Assembly: GCA_038503065.1 (NCBI GenBank)
Contig: JBCAMK010000007.1
Span: 1,426,001-1,490,000, forward strand
Source of the DNA: Paragyromitra xinjiangensis
Taxonomy: Eukaryota > Ascomycota > Pezizomycetes > Pezizales > Discinaceae
DNA length: 64,000 bases
Direction: 5' to 3'
Shown here: one piece after another, positions 37,477 to 49,922 of the stretch
How the letters are laid out: each line of letters starts with the position of its first letter
Numbering within the stretch: the first letter of the stretch is position 1
Position numbers and translations under genes: made by a program
Notes under the pieces: generated by a model
The model's database searches: none
Told to the model about the DNA's origin: nothing
What the model saw: only the letters and a program-made list of their open reading frames with translations

Positions 37477-38574
37477 TCAAGAGAAAGAGGGGATCTCCAC
37501 TCCTAGACTGGATTTTCTCCCTTCTTTTGCAAAGACCTCTCGCTCCTCTCTTGCAAGTTTCAAAACCTCCGCTCCGACAACTAGGTCCATGATAGCTAGA
37601 CCCACACATTTGAACACCAGGTTTCCCCTGTACTGTTTGCCCAAATTGCCGTGACCTCCTCCGATAATCTCCCCAATTTCGGTCAGGTCACTGCTTTGGA
37701 GGCCTGCCTGGATAATCTCCCCAGCCTCTGCAAGACAAGCCTCTTTCGAATCCACGACAATCAGTACATTCTCCCTCTTTAAGTACAGTGGTTCAATTTC
37801 TTGCATCTGGGGCTTATATGATCCAATCAAAGAGATATAGCGATCTTTCTTAGGTGTTAAGTACTCAATGGGGAATAATGGCGCGGTCGCAGGTGTGCAG
37901 CAGAATATAGCATCGGAATCGCCAACAGTTTTCTCCAATTTTTTCGCGAAATCTGGTTCATTTTGCGGAGCTAATGCAACGAATTTGCAGTCCGGACTGC
38001 TGAGGCTCCATTTAGCTACCTCACTGAGTTTGCGTGCACTGCGGAGTGTTTCCTTTGCGCGGTCAAGCGTAGAGTGGCCAATGATGGTAACTCGTTGCAG
38101 ATCCGGAATCAGATTCATGCATAAGCTGAGCACCCATTTCGCTTGCTTGCCCGTCCCGAAAAAGATGATGTTTTTCACTGAATTCTGGGCTTCGATTCGC
38201 TTCAAGAGGAGTATAACACTCACAAGCGCCGTACGAAAACCTGTCAGTTCTTCGGTGTTTAGGATCCCTTGAAGCTCCCCGGTTCCATCGAAGATCGTAA
38301 TCGTTCCTTTAGGCGAGGCAGAAGTAGTCGTGTTGAGGGTCACTGTTTTTATACCCGTCAAGTCGGTATTTGAAGAGGGCATGAACAGGGTCGTGAAGCC
38401 ATTGCTTGTGGAGATTGATTGACGGAGCGGCTGGTGTACTCTAGCCGGCGAGGTGGAGAATTCCTGGAGGGATGTGGAGAGCGTCTGTATGATAGAACGG
38501 AGAGTGGTGGTATTCAGGGTTTTAAGGATGTATGATATGTCACTATCGCGTAAAACTAGAGGGTGGGTTGACAT
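37477..38574 (-). CDS. Ornithine cyclodeaminase / mu-crystallin family protein
   Basis: Single-exon 365-aa protein, the usual length for this NAD(P)-dependent family (ornithine cyclodeaminase, mu-crystallin, alanine dehydrogenase-like and ketimine reductase-like members). The N-terminal catalytic half includes the RVHQPLR motif, where the family has its substrate-contacting Arg, and GIKTVTLNTT, a form of the conserved K(x)V. FDGTGELQGILNTEELTGFRTA is the hinge region. The Rossmann part has IIFFGTGKQAKW (GxGxQA nucleotide-binding loop), then DAIFCCTPATAPLFP and a C-terminal EIGEIIGGG. The true substrate cannot be told from sequence: the family covers ornithine deamination to proline as well as imine reduction. 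ATG 38574 was chosen over the GTG 12 bases upstream. It is divergent from the AlkB gene with 325 bp between them. Confidence 0.85.
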   Translation of the reverse strand: MSTHPLVLRDSDISYILKTLNTTTLRSIIQTLSTSLQEFSTSPARVHQPLRQSISTSNGFTTLFMPSSNTDLTGIKTVTLNTTTSASPKGTITIFDGTGELQGILNTEELTGFRTALVSVILLLKRIEAQNSVKNIIFFGTGKQAKWVLSLCMNLIPDLQRVTIIGHSTLDRAKETLRSARKLSEVAKWSLSSPDCKFVALAPQNEPDFAKKLEKTVGDSDAIFCCTPATAPLFPIEYLTPKKDRYISLIGSYKPQMQEIEPLYLKRENVLIVVDSKEACLAEAGEIIQAGLQSSDLTEIGEIIGGGHGNLGKQYRGNLVFKCVGLAIMDLVVGAEVLKLAREEREVFAKEGRKSSLGVEIPSFS

Positions 38575-38899
38575 GGTGGTGTACACGCGATGGTTTCTTT
38601 TGACGGAGGCGAATAGTTATGCGGGGTTGCAACTAACTAAACACTGACACTGTTCAATAACTGGCTGGATGTGTTACGACACGGTGTCAATATTGGTCTA
38701 GAACCAGACTTGGCCTCTGCTGAAGGGTCGTATACCCCTTGGAGAATATCAAAAGAAGCAAGGAGATGATTTATGAGACACACAAGACCGAAATCAATCT
38801 GGGGTTGGCTGAAAGAGTAACATCATCATAGACGTCATCAATCCATCCTCAACTACAGACATCACCTCCTACCCAAAATAATCCGCGTCAGCACTTGGA
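38575..38899. promoter_or_regulatory. Bidirectional promoter of OCD-family and AlkB genes
   Basis: These 325 bp lie between divergent start codons and must contain both promoters. The AlkB side is a CA-rich leader (38825-38899). I see no recognised operator. Confidence 0.55.
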
Positions 38900-40326
38900 A
38901 TGTCTAAACGTTCGATTACATCCTATTTCACCCCAGTTCCTTCAAAGAAGTCTCGAATTTCTACATCTTCAGAACTTCCTCCAAGTGTGCACATCTCGTA
39001 TCCCTTCCCAATACCTTGCCTTCCAGCTCAATTTGAACTCAGCTTAGGGGGGGGGAGGAGCAAAAATGGAGATAAGGATGATGAAGAAGAAGATAAAGAA
39101 GGGACTGATCCCCATCATATAAACGATAAGGATGATCTTGATATGCTCTACTATCGCCCGCTTCTGAGTACTTATGTTGCCAAGGAACTGTACCTATTCC
39201 TCAGGAGAGAACTGCCGTTCTATCGAGTTGAGTACCAGATTAACAGGAGTGGTTCCAAGACCACCGTTAAGACACCGAGATTGTATGCAGATTGTTGATT
39301 TTAATTGGGTTTCGTTTGTTATATTGGGTCTGTTCTTTGATATCTCTAGGATACCTTTGCTAACAGTCGTATCAAGTACTACGATCTTCGGTGTCGATGA
39401 ATCATCCTACTTCCATGAAAATTCTGGCGAACTCCTTGATGCGAAATCCAAAAGATCTATTCCGAAGGGGCGATATCGCTCATGCACCCCAAGACCTATT
39501 CCACAATGTGTCGATATCTTGCGTCAAGTGCATACAGATCCCCCCCCCTACAATCATCGTCATCAAGACATTTTAGCTTATTTGTGTCATCGTAGTATGT
39601 TGAAGAACGCACAGATTGCAAGTACAACTTTGTTTTGATTAACTATTATGCAGACGGGAACGATTCCATATCGTAGGTTCACCTCATAATCCTGGAAAAT
39701 GGTCTTTCGATGCTATGAGCAACTGTGATGCTTGGTACTAATGGACTATATAGGTACCATTCTGACGACGAGTGGTTTTTGGGAGAAAATCCCACCATCG
39801 CTTCGTTGTCGCTCGGTTCACGAAGAGAGTTTTGCATGAAACAGTAAGGCAAATTTCTTTTGCTTTTGCCTTTGCCTTTAATTTTGGCAGTGTTTTTTCA
39901 TTTTCACCTTGTGTATACGACCTAGCTATGGTATTTCCTTGGTCCTTATTGGTTAACACGAAGTATAGTAAATCTCTCACAAATCTCTCGCTCAAAATAT
40001 CGCTCTCCTCTGGCGATATGCTTTTAATGCGAAACGCGACACAAAGAAGATGGCTTCACTCAATTCCGAAACACCGCTCTACCGCAATAACTGGAGGCTC
40101 CACGACTTCCTGGACAGGAGGCGGAAGGATCAATATCACTTTCCGAAAGGCAGTTCTAAGCGAGGGCACAGAAAATTATTACTGGTATGCATCATATGTC
40201 ATTCCCCCATTTCTATGATATTTTAGGCCTGTTAACTCGTGGATTTTGGCATGGGGTAGCTATAATGTTGGGAATGGCCCCCTATATAGGTGGGATGAGG
40301 ACTTAAAGAAGATGATGCTCGTCTAA
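38900..40326 (+). CDS. AlkB-family Fe(II)/2-oxoglutarate DNA dealkylase (ALKBH2/3-like)
   Basis: Six exons (38900-39282, 39377-39527, 39596-39672, 39754-39843, 39969-40184, 40260-40326) join in frame to 327 aa. AlkB enzymes remove 1-methyladenine and 3-methylcytosine from DNA by oxidative demethylation. The Fe(II) ligands are visible: H206 and D208 in SYHSDDEW, and H264 in RRWLHSIPKH. The 2-oxoglutarate-binding arginines are in GGRINITFRK (R287, R293). Other family blocks are YNFVLINYYADGNDSIS, IASLSLGSRREF, LSSGDMLLM and YNVGNGPLYRW at the end. The N-terminus reads MSKRSITSYFTP, followed by a basic KKSR. SITSYF resembles a PCNA-interacting (PIP) box lacking its first glutamine, as in replication-coupled repair enzymes. 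The central acidic stretch (DKDDEEEDKE) is a fungal insertion. It is divergent from the OCD gene. Confidence 0.92.
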
Positions 40327-43300
40327 TGTAATTTTTTGACTGTGGTTTTATTCTCATGGATTGTCACTCGGCATCTCGTGAGCTGAGCTTTGAAATGGTG
40401 GGCACGTGGGGAGGTAGGAACGGATCAATTATTTAATCTCCAAAGGTTGGCAACGTACCTCTGTACACCTGTTTTCTGTTTACTCAGGCACCTATCTCTC
40501 AAATTTCTATCTCTGGTCCTTCACCGAAATTGCGCTCGAACGGCCTCGTATTAAGAAGCTTCCTTACGTTGATGCATTTTTCACCCATCGCACTGACCAC
40601 TTGTAGCGGGAAGACCATTCTACTTTGAATCTTTTATCTGGAGGTGTTGGGGAATTTCACCAAGAGCTGACGTACCTCAAATAGTGGAGAGGGTATTTAG
40701 GGACTCGGATTTGCTTAGGCACATTAGATGTACTGAAATTCCCGTTTCGCCCTAGATCTGATGTGATCATGAGCTTTTGGCTATTCCTGATGGAACGGAA
40801 CTTACTGCTTACTTCAGTATTTAATTTAGGAAGCGGTGTCTATTCGTAAGGCCGATTGCCTTTTGAGCGTGAGGCTAAAATTTAGACAACAGCATACCCT
40901 TGGTCATCCAATATCGTTGGAATTTCCCACCCATTACCAGTCAGTAATATCAGATTTTTCCGAGTGAAATTTGGTAGTGAAGTATCATAGGCTGTGTGGC
41001 CTGCTCCCATGAGAGAGGTTCACACAAAATGGCAGCAGCGAAATCATACCTATGGCTAGGGCTTCAAGCAACTTTCTGGAGTAAGATTCATGGAGAACTA
41101 CTGTTTGCAGTTTTATTCAAGTCCCACTAAATTTCTGGGTTTATAGGCATCATTCTGTAGGGTTGCAAGAATCCTCAGTTTTTTTCCTTCTAAACTCTTT
41201 TTTGACGAAAAAGGAAGGGGTCGAAATGATAAGGGTTAAAAACAACATGTACAGTAGCGAAGAGTAGAGGGCCTAGGGACGCATATGGGCCGAATTCTAG
41301 CTCGAAACCCGGGCTCAAGGTAGTATGATGTGATCCTTCAACTTGCAATGACAAGCCAACTGAAAACTAAGCCCACTACCTGGGAATTTCCTTTCCGAGA
41401 CGAGAACACAGATGCGCGTAGTCATGATCATGTATCTACTGTATAGAATCGCTGGTATAAAAGGCGTTCCCCGGAAGGCTGGGAAAGTACCAGTATACGC
41501 TAGGCAGTGGGCATGTGAATCCTCTTCAAAGATAACAGGCGCATCAGGCGGGGCTCTGAGTTCGAAGAAACAAAAGCAAACGGAGCATCGAAGCAAAAAT
41601 ACATCCACCAATTATACGGCGCTTATTCCGCTAAAAAGCATATTTCTGTCCCACTAACGGCTACTGCGACATGCTTCCCATCCCGTCTCATTAAGTCCAA
41701 TAACATGAGATTGTGGGGACTGGGTAGGAGAATTTTTAACCGGAAATTTCAGATGCATTGGGTACGAATAATTAGCAGTACGTTATGGAAGTTGAAAAGT
41801 AGTGGTCGAGTCAAATTTAAATGTCCTCGGTCGAGAGCTCGAGCCTCTTAACATGTGAGGAAAATAGAGTAAAATGAATCTAGATTCCTATGCCACGTCA
41901 TTTAGTTGAAGTGTTATTTTAATTGACTTCTGCAATTTTGAAATCTCCGGGTTGTTGAGCCCCGCCAACACGGGAAAGCCTTGCTGCTGGCATGCGTAAG
42001 CTTGGCTCGATCACCAGGAAAAAGTGAGATGTTCCTACGAACAGTGTGGGAAATGGAGACAGGAGAACCAATAAGCTTCGCTTTAGGCCGCGATGGAAAT
42101 CGAACGGGTGTTACCCCCGTTTCAACAATATCAGGCTTTGTATTAAACCAAGCGAAACCTACACTTTCAGAGAAACGAGTGATTGATTGTGAACCATTGC
42201 ATGTGAAACACGGCATCTTTGCGGAGTAAATGAGGGTCATCTGCACCGAAGGGAAAATGGGATGGAAAAAGAAAAGTAAGTGCAATCGCTGCAGACAAAG
42301 AGGCCAATGTTGAAGGTAGCAGCATCGAAACTGATCACGCTGCAGTTTAGCTTTTCTTTCCATTTAAGAAATGTTTGGTTTGGTTTGGTTTGCCGGTGAG
42401 CTGCGTAGAGAATTTTGGGTGATGTTGTTAGTGGGTGATACCGAAGTGTCAAACTCGTTAGCAACCATAGGATATGCTTGCCCGCCACCGGGAAGTTCCA
42501 GAATACTTTTGTGTGGTTTTCATGTATCCAACCACATTTTGTGGTGGTCCTACTAGAATATGGTTGACTTTTTCAAGTACCTACATTTGCTGTACCACGG
42601 CACAAGAAACGATGGGGTAAATTGTATAAATTTTTTTCTTTCAAGAAAGGGTTGGCGGGAAAGCCACAGGAAAGCTGCGAGGAAAACTACAGCTCTTGTG
42701 GCGTTGACCTTGGATCGACATGGGTTATTTCGGCTTGCGATCAAAAGCCCTAAAGCGCTGGTTTCAGTACACAGATTGGGCAGAAATCATTAGAATCAAC
42801 CTGATGGCGTGAACAAACTTGCCCAGGTTACCCCCTATCGCTCAATGCGCCATAGATTTTCAACTCTCTGAAATGGATGCCATGTAAAAAGCCTGGGGAA
42901 ACTCTGTTAGATGGGATGCAGCGATACTCTGTGCCCATATCGAAATCCATTGGCTTTCGGGCATTCAGGGAATTGTCATGTTAGTATACTGATAGGTTAA
43001 GGGAGTTCCCCCCAGGCTATCGATTGGGAAACCTTGTGGACACGAAACTCCTGCACAAAACTGGGGGCCAACAGTCCTCGTGGTCGTTGCGGTGGTTATC
43101 GATGCGGGGATCGTCACGATTTGCCTACGCCGTACTCTAAGCAGCGGTGAGAATGCCAACCACACAAATCCCGACTAAGTTATTCCCGGTAGCAGCCATT
43201 TGGAAGAGCCCTGGCTCATCCTTTGAAATGCCACTGGCCTGGAAATTGCTGGACGAACCATTTTTGCAGCTTTAGTTAGTTTCTGTACATGCAGCTAGGT

Positions 43301-46300
43301 ACTTGGCTTGGCTCGCTGGCCATCGTCGTATATCTCGGAGAGTCAGGCTTCTTTGGCAGTTCTTACCTTTTCTCTCTTCATTTCATTCCTGGTCGGCATA
43401 TGGTCGTCTCGACCCAGTAATACACTGTTGCCTGCTGACCATCCCGAAAGATCTATGGTCTGGATGATGTGGATGGCCCTACACGCGCATTGCACGGCGA
43501 CCAAATTCTCCGAAGTTAGCACAGCAAATCCGAGTTTCCTTAGAGTATATGTTCCTCATTTAGCAGGACTATTGTTATCCCATCATTGCTTCCGCTGGCA
43601 AAGACCAGGGTCCAGACCCCAAAGCACTGCATTTCGAGATAATTAGGGGTCCAGAACCCTACAAACTCTCAATCTAACAGAAGCTGTGGCACCATAGGTA
43701 TGCATACCCGCTCGCTTGTCGGTTCTGGTGATAAAGAGTGGCATCGATATCGCGTCGTTCCGATCCATTAATTCCCCCGTGCAGATCGCAGGTATCGACA
43801 TCGTGGCTGTTACCCAGTCTCAGCAACCGACTCAGGCCAGCTAGAGCTGAAAAATATATCCATCCACCAGACAAGCACCTCGCCAAATGCGCTCGAATGG
43901 GGATCCCGAGATTATGCGACACCCACGCCCAGATGCCCACATAGTGGACCTTTTGCATATTCGGGAATTATACGAGTGGATGTTGTAGCCGCCGGTGAAT
44001 AATTTTTGAGTATGATACGTGTGAATTTCGTAAATCCTGGAACGTGCTGAGTTGTCCATTTTAGGGGGAAGGAGAATCATATCCTGTATAATGATATTAA
44101 ATTGGCCTGAGGTAAACGAATACCGATCTTTGTTCTTTCCACCACATGGTAAGAAACAATGCCCTTGTAACACTCTTGGAGATCTCACGTACCTGGCATG
44201 ATGCAAAGGGTTATTTGAAACGGGTTCGAATGAGAAACAAGACCCAATGGGCATTTTTATGAAACAAATGGATTTCTGGAAAAGAATGATGGTGATTCCT
44301 AGTTTGTAAAGTGAATGGTATGAGTAGCCTATCACTAGATATAAAAATACAAAATATTAAGAACCAGTTCCAAAAGAGACGATGGAATGCGGAAAATATG
44401 ATAGGGTGGAACAAAATCATGAGGAATAGCCCAACCACGTGATTTTGGGGGAATCTAGAATTTCGGGGAATATAGTTTAAAAAGGTGAATAAGAGAAGTG
44501 TTATATACCAAGGGAAAACTTGACCAATATAGAGTGATCCCTAGTGTCTGCCTTTTCAGCCCTCCCGGCGGGCTCTCCCGAAAAAGAAAAAAAACCAAAA
44601 TATATAAGAAAAAGAAAATTCCCCGTATGCTGCGCCATTCGATCCCGGATTCTGGAGCCGTTTTATCGTGTTCCATTATTTTTCCTTTTTCCCCCCCCTT
44701 TTCCCGGATACTTTCCATGTATCAGACCCAGCCCTTGAACTCCGTTTCTGATTTTGTAATAAACATCTATGCCTAGCCTCCGAGTACCCCGGACCTAGTT
44801 TCTTTCTCTACGCCAACCCGCCATAACGCGAAACATGGGTGATTGATCGCGGTCAACGGCTGCAAGTACAAGTACAAGTACCTTGGAAGCCGGAAGTGGC
44901 TAGAATAAGCATATGTTCCTGGGTTCAAAGAGTATACCAAATTACGGGATCGGGCTTCGGCAGGGAAATGGGGTATCTCATACTGCTACACCTCTCCTTT
45001 CGGTGCTCCTCCACAACTATATTTACACCGCAGCGTATTGTGCCCTGGCTGGATACATAGAGTAAACACCAAGCCTTTACGAGGAGTCTGAAATGTCCTG
45101 CAATTCCAAGTGGCATGTGCCTTCGTTAGTCGAAAGTGTTATAAAGATTTGCGTTGGAGATTCGATATTCGATACTTACCACAAACATCATAGTGGACTT
45201 TGGTATAATCACACATTCTCTTTGGTGAAAAAGTCTTATATCAGGGAATAGAGGTGTGAGAAGTGGGGGAAGTAGGTAAATGTTGAAGTAGTATAAATAT
45301 GGGAATTTCTATATAAATGAATTCGTAAAGGTAAATATAGAGATACGTAGGAATGGAGGTAAGCTGAAAGGAATTAATCTACTTTAGATGTGGGAAGATA
45401 CAGGCAATCGTGATGTCGAAAAGAGGTCAACGATGGAGGCCGTAGCCTGCCTTATATCGACGTGTCAGGGAGTAGCCTCTCGAACCCAACTGCCATGCAA
45501 TGTCGGTCAATGAGAGCATTGGAACAAGCAAAAACGGGAAATAAAAAAATAGAAGAGCTAGATATTGAGTCCGTGAGCAGTTGAAACCCGATTTCCAGGC
45601 AGGATCCCCGGTAACCATTAGTGACCTCCAACAGCCCGATTCGAGGTGCATATGTCGAAATTCCCGGGGCGCTGGTCCCTCGCCCTGATAAATTGGAACA
45701 ATTGTTGTTTAAAGTGAATCATATTGATGGATTGATCGATTTTTTCGACCCTTTTTGCCCCTCAGCCTTGCAGTGGTTGTCCAGATCTCGTTAGATCTAG
45801 GTACCGACATCCCATTGATTCGAATTCTCGATTCACGCACTGACAGAGTGGCAATAGATCGGGGCTTGCTGCATTGTTCTATCCGAAAGGAAAGGTCTGA
45901 CTAGTTTGGCCGCGTGCAAACAGTCCGTATGGTTACCAATAATATGAACAAACTCCCGCGAGGAAAGACCCAGCTAGAAAAGAGGCTTCTCCGGGGATAG
46001 TTCTTCTGGGATGCAGCAACTCATCTGCATCCCACACCGGCCACCCCAGAACCCAAAGGTCGCAGTTGCGTAGCCTGAATCGGAACTGGAGTTGTTTCAG
46101 GTCGGCTGATTATCATGGATCAACATTGGTGTGTGCTGAGATCTTTTTTGTACCTTTAGCACGTCCTTGAGGTTCGCGAGATGGCTGCCCATATCTATCT
46201 GGGAGGAAGAAATGAATATGTAGCGAATTGTTCGAGACGTGGCCTTAGGCCGGCGTGTGTGTGGGACCATCATGATCATTAACTGGGGAAAAAAAGGAAA

Positions 46301-49300
46301 AAGGGACTCCAGGTTATTACGCGACCGTTTTTGTCTTGATAAGACAGGTATTGCGTGTTGGCTCTTGCATCTGACAGGGAAAAACCGTGGTTTGACTAAG
46401 TTTGAGATTGCGACAACCCAAGTCGAGCTTCGCCCGATGGGATATATCCCGGTATCTCCAAGATCTCACATCACAACACGTTCTTTCTCTTTATTTCGAG
46501 TAAACATGTTGTAGCTATATTGAAACGTGGTTGTGGCAGGTTATGTATTGTATGAATGGGGGGTATTTTTTTTCTTCGGCAAAGGTGCCCACGCAGGTGA
46601 TTCTGATTGAGGAGAGGGTTTAGATCGATTTTCCCAGCTAGAACGGTAGCCATGACCAAGAGAAAGCTGGATAGCTATTGCGAAAAGGGCTCACCAGGGT
46701 ACAAAGGCGTCCAGAGTGGCATAGAAGTGTTCAAAAGCTGGCCACTCACCCCACAGTTTCGATTCTGTCGAATGCCAGTGACGAATGGTGTGACGTGAAA
46801 TGTATATATGGTGTGCATTCTGGGTGCAATCAAACACAAAAACCATAGGGAGTTTACTAGTTCTATTTCATACCATTACCCCTTCTGCGCATAGATGCAA
46901 CATGCCTGTCTGCCTGTCTGCTCTCCATGTAAGTATGCAAACACCGCATATGTAAAGGCCCGTTCTATTACGTGCATCGCTCCAGGCCAACCAGCTTGTC
47001 GTTTTAGGAGATGGAGAACCGCAGGACCGGGAGAACCCCTTCGTGATGGCAGCCACTCACCGTGTCGAGTAAATGCTGTCACTCCCCTCCCTTACTTGAC
47101 TCGCTGCAACTCTAACGAGGGCGGCACTCGGCTCCACAAATCTCAGACGTTAAACACATTTACCCTACCGAGTGCGCATCTGCTTCCTCCCGATTCGGGC
47201 CGTCCCTTTTGAGCCGCTTCTTCCGTACTTAGATGATCCCCATCTATGATACATGGTGGAAGAGTCCCCAAGTTGTGGATTGTTTCGTCATTTGCCCGCT
47301 CACCAGATTTGCTCTACATTAAGTGTTTCCATGCAATTTCTATACAGCCGTTCACGTCTTGTGCATGCTCGGAGATTTTGTAATATGTTTCCTCGGTTTC
47401 ATGTTTTGGCACGGGAAAATTTCCTGCAGAAGAGCGGAAGCGGACAATCGAGATTTCGGTGCTGTCACTTCGATTAATGGGATCTTTCGTGTTCGGTACC
47501 GGATGTTACCAGCTCCTAGGGTCTGGCTGGCTGGAACGGGTTTATGCCGGTACTTTGTCCCCGAGTCCCGGTTTATCGGGCAACTCTACGCATAGCATAC
47601 TATTATTGTCTAAAGAGTACAGAATATGAGAATATGTCATGCTACGGCTCAAGCACTATGCAGTGTGGTATGTCGTGATAATGTGAAAACGAAGGTCACG
47701 TTCAATCTTCATCTCAACTGGTACAACCGGTCTCTGCATGGTAAATATAAAACGACGTCCTATAAAATGCTGCGATCTAGCCTTTTGAAACTTTATATGG
47801 GATACAACCACTGCCTTTGAATAGCAATCTTGTGTCAAGCCGTATATCGTGGATTCAGTAAATTGCTGCAGATCTATGGTCGTTTTTCAGCTCGATTTGT
47901 ACGGGCATCCCTCTGCGCAATGCATAGTGGAGATTGGCATTGAGGGGTTTTCTACATATCATGAGGATAGTGTGAGTACCATTCTGTGCTATAGTGAAAG
48001 GCTACTCTACTGTGGTTTACAATGTGTTCTAGTCCAATCCTTGACGATTGGCTAGGATCCAGAGTGATTGCCATCGAACCATGAACTGTTGGTTTCTGCC
48101 TTGGTCATAAATGATTTTTTAATGTGAGTAACCGAGACAATTGCCGTCAACAGTGCAGAAACATTTATAGTTAATCTCATGACGGGGAGATGCTGCCCGC
48201 CATGTCATTCACCGGCTGCTATGGCCCAGCAGCACTTTATACCTATGTAGTATATACGATTGTTTTAACTTGTTTGATATTCTTTTCGATGCGTTCTTGG
48301 CCATAGACGGTGCCACAATATTGACCCTCTAACGTGAAGTACGCGGGAAAACATGTATAAATCTGCGCGAAAGAAAAGCAATACTGAAAGACCTAATTGC
48401 CGCCGGAAAACCGATCTCCATCAAGAAAGTACATCGGAAAAAGAATAGCGGGATATTCCATGAAGCCGGCCGGTCTGCGAATTAAATCCGTATACGCGTG
48501 TACTTCTGTGATATCATGGAACGTATGTAATGCAATGTATGGAGTGTTAGAGCGTCCTCCATATGTTCCCAACTAAAAGCGTAGATGTCTAGCCCGCGTA
48601 TAGGATTATCTGATAAGGATAGATGTCGTTTTGGACTGCGCGTTCCGGTTTTCTAGCTCACTATTTTCAGTTTTGACCTTGGCAAGGCTGGCGCTAGGGA
48701 AAATATATCACTTCAATGCATGTATTCTACATGCGGAAACTTTCTGTGGCATTTACCTCCACCTATAGCTAACATCTCTTGATGGTTTTTCCATCGGCTC
48801 GTTGAGTGGCTACAAAAAATTGTGCAGAACCGTCTGGTGGGCTTTGTATGAGGGCAGTCAGACGATTGAAGGAGCATGGGTGAACTTCATAATCTAAATT
48901 TTCTTATTATAGCTGGTTAGAGATCTAGAAGATGTCTAGCTTACTTGGTTGGTTGCAGGAAGTTTGAAGTCAGATTGAAAGTTTGAGAAACAAAAGTTTG
49001 GGTATATTATTTTATACGCATTGATAATTACATGTAGGCCTTCTGCCTAGGGAAGCTTGAACGGTGGAGAGTGGCTGCTCGGGCGATGGAGGAATTTTAC
49101 GTGCACCAACTCATTTGATCTAAAGATAATTCTAGCAGCAGGGGGATATTACAGTTTCTAAACTTGAAAAGTTTTCCTGCTTCGGATACTGGGGCGTTTA
49201 CGGGCCCGGAGCCTTCAGACGAGGAAACAATATGTACAGTCCGCCTCGATCTCTTAAATCTCCGAAGAGCCCTAAGAGTCGGCAAGTAAGCGTTTTCAGG

Positions 49301-49922
49301 GCTCTACTACCGTTGACATCCGGTATTTCGAGTTCTTAGTGTCACCGACGACGAATGTCACCCCCAGCGAATACCCCCACATTCAAGTTCCACGCTGTGT
49401 CAGGCCACACTTTGGGCCATAACGGGGCAACTATCCCAAGTAGGAGTCTTACTGTCTAGATCATTCTTAGTAATTTTCTTGTTAAGGTCACCTTTTTTTA
49501 GACCTAACTACAAGGGTATAACTCTGAAACGTCTTGTTGATCAATTGAAACGGTTCCAAACTTGGCAGGTCCAAATTGCCGCACAGCGATAACAGGCCAA
49601 CCCATCAACGGTGAGAAACATACGTCGCTTCATACCATTCAAATTACTATCTATCTATCTATTGTTGTACAGGAGTGTGGTATAACTGTGTTTTAAAGAG
49701 AGTGGGTCAAAGAAAAATAATAATCAAAGGAATGTGGTCTAGGCCGGAATCTCGGGTTAAGTATTCGGCTAATAATCGACAAGTCTAAACGGCCAAAGTG
49801 TGCCGTGGAGGCGTTCCGTGTGTGGAGAAAGGAACTATATCCCGAAAGCCACAAGAAAAAAGACCAATCCTGGCATCTTGAGGCAGACATGACCTGTTCA
49901 CTTCTGGTTGAGAGTTTCTCGC
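40327..49922. other. 9.6-kb gene-poor tract, no recognised gene
   Basis: Frames are short (mostly under 110 codons; the largest are 41914-42363 minus, 149 codons, and 43841-44335 minus, 164 codons) with no recognisable domains. Small repeats are (TTTGG)n near 42375-42392, three AAGTAC units near 44866-44880, (CTAT)n at 49646-49662 and one TACATGTA at 49029-49036. I saw no transposase, tRNA or rRNA. The end abuts the glycerol kinase 3' side. Confidence 0.45.
49646..49662. repeat. (CTAT)n microsatellite
   Basis: Four tandem CTAT units just downstream of the glycerol kinase gene. Confidence 0.85.

Noticed and set aside
41914..42363. 149-codon minus-strand frame with an overlapping plus-strand frame
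   Set aside because: No recognisable domain, and both strands are open over the same bases, so neither is favoured.
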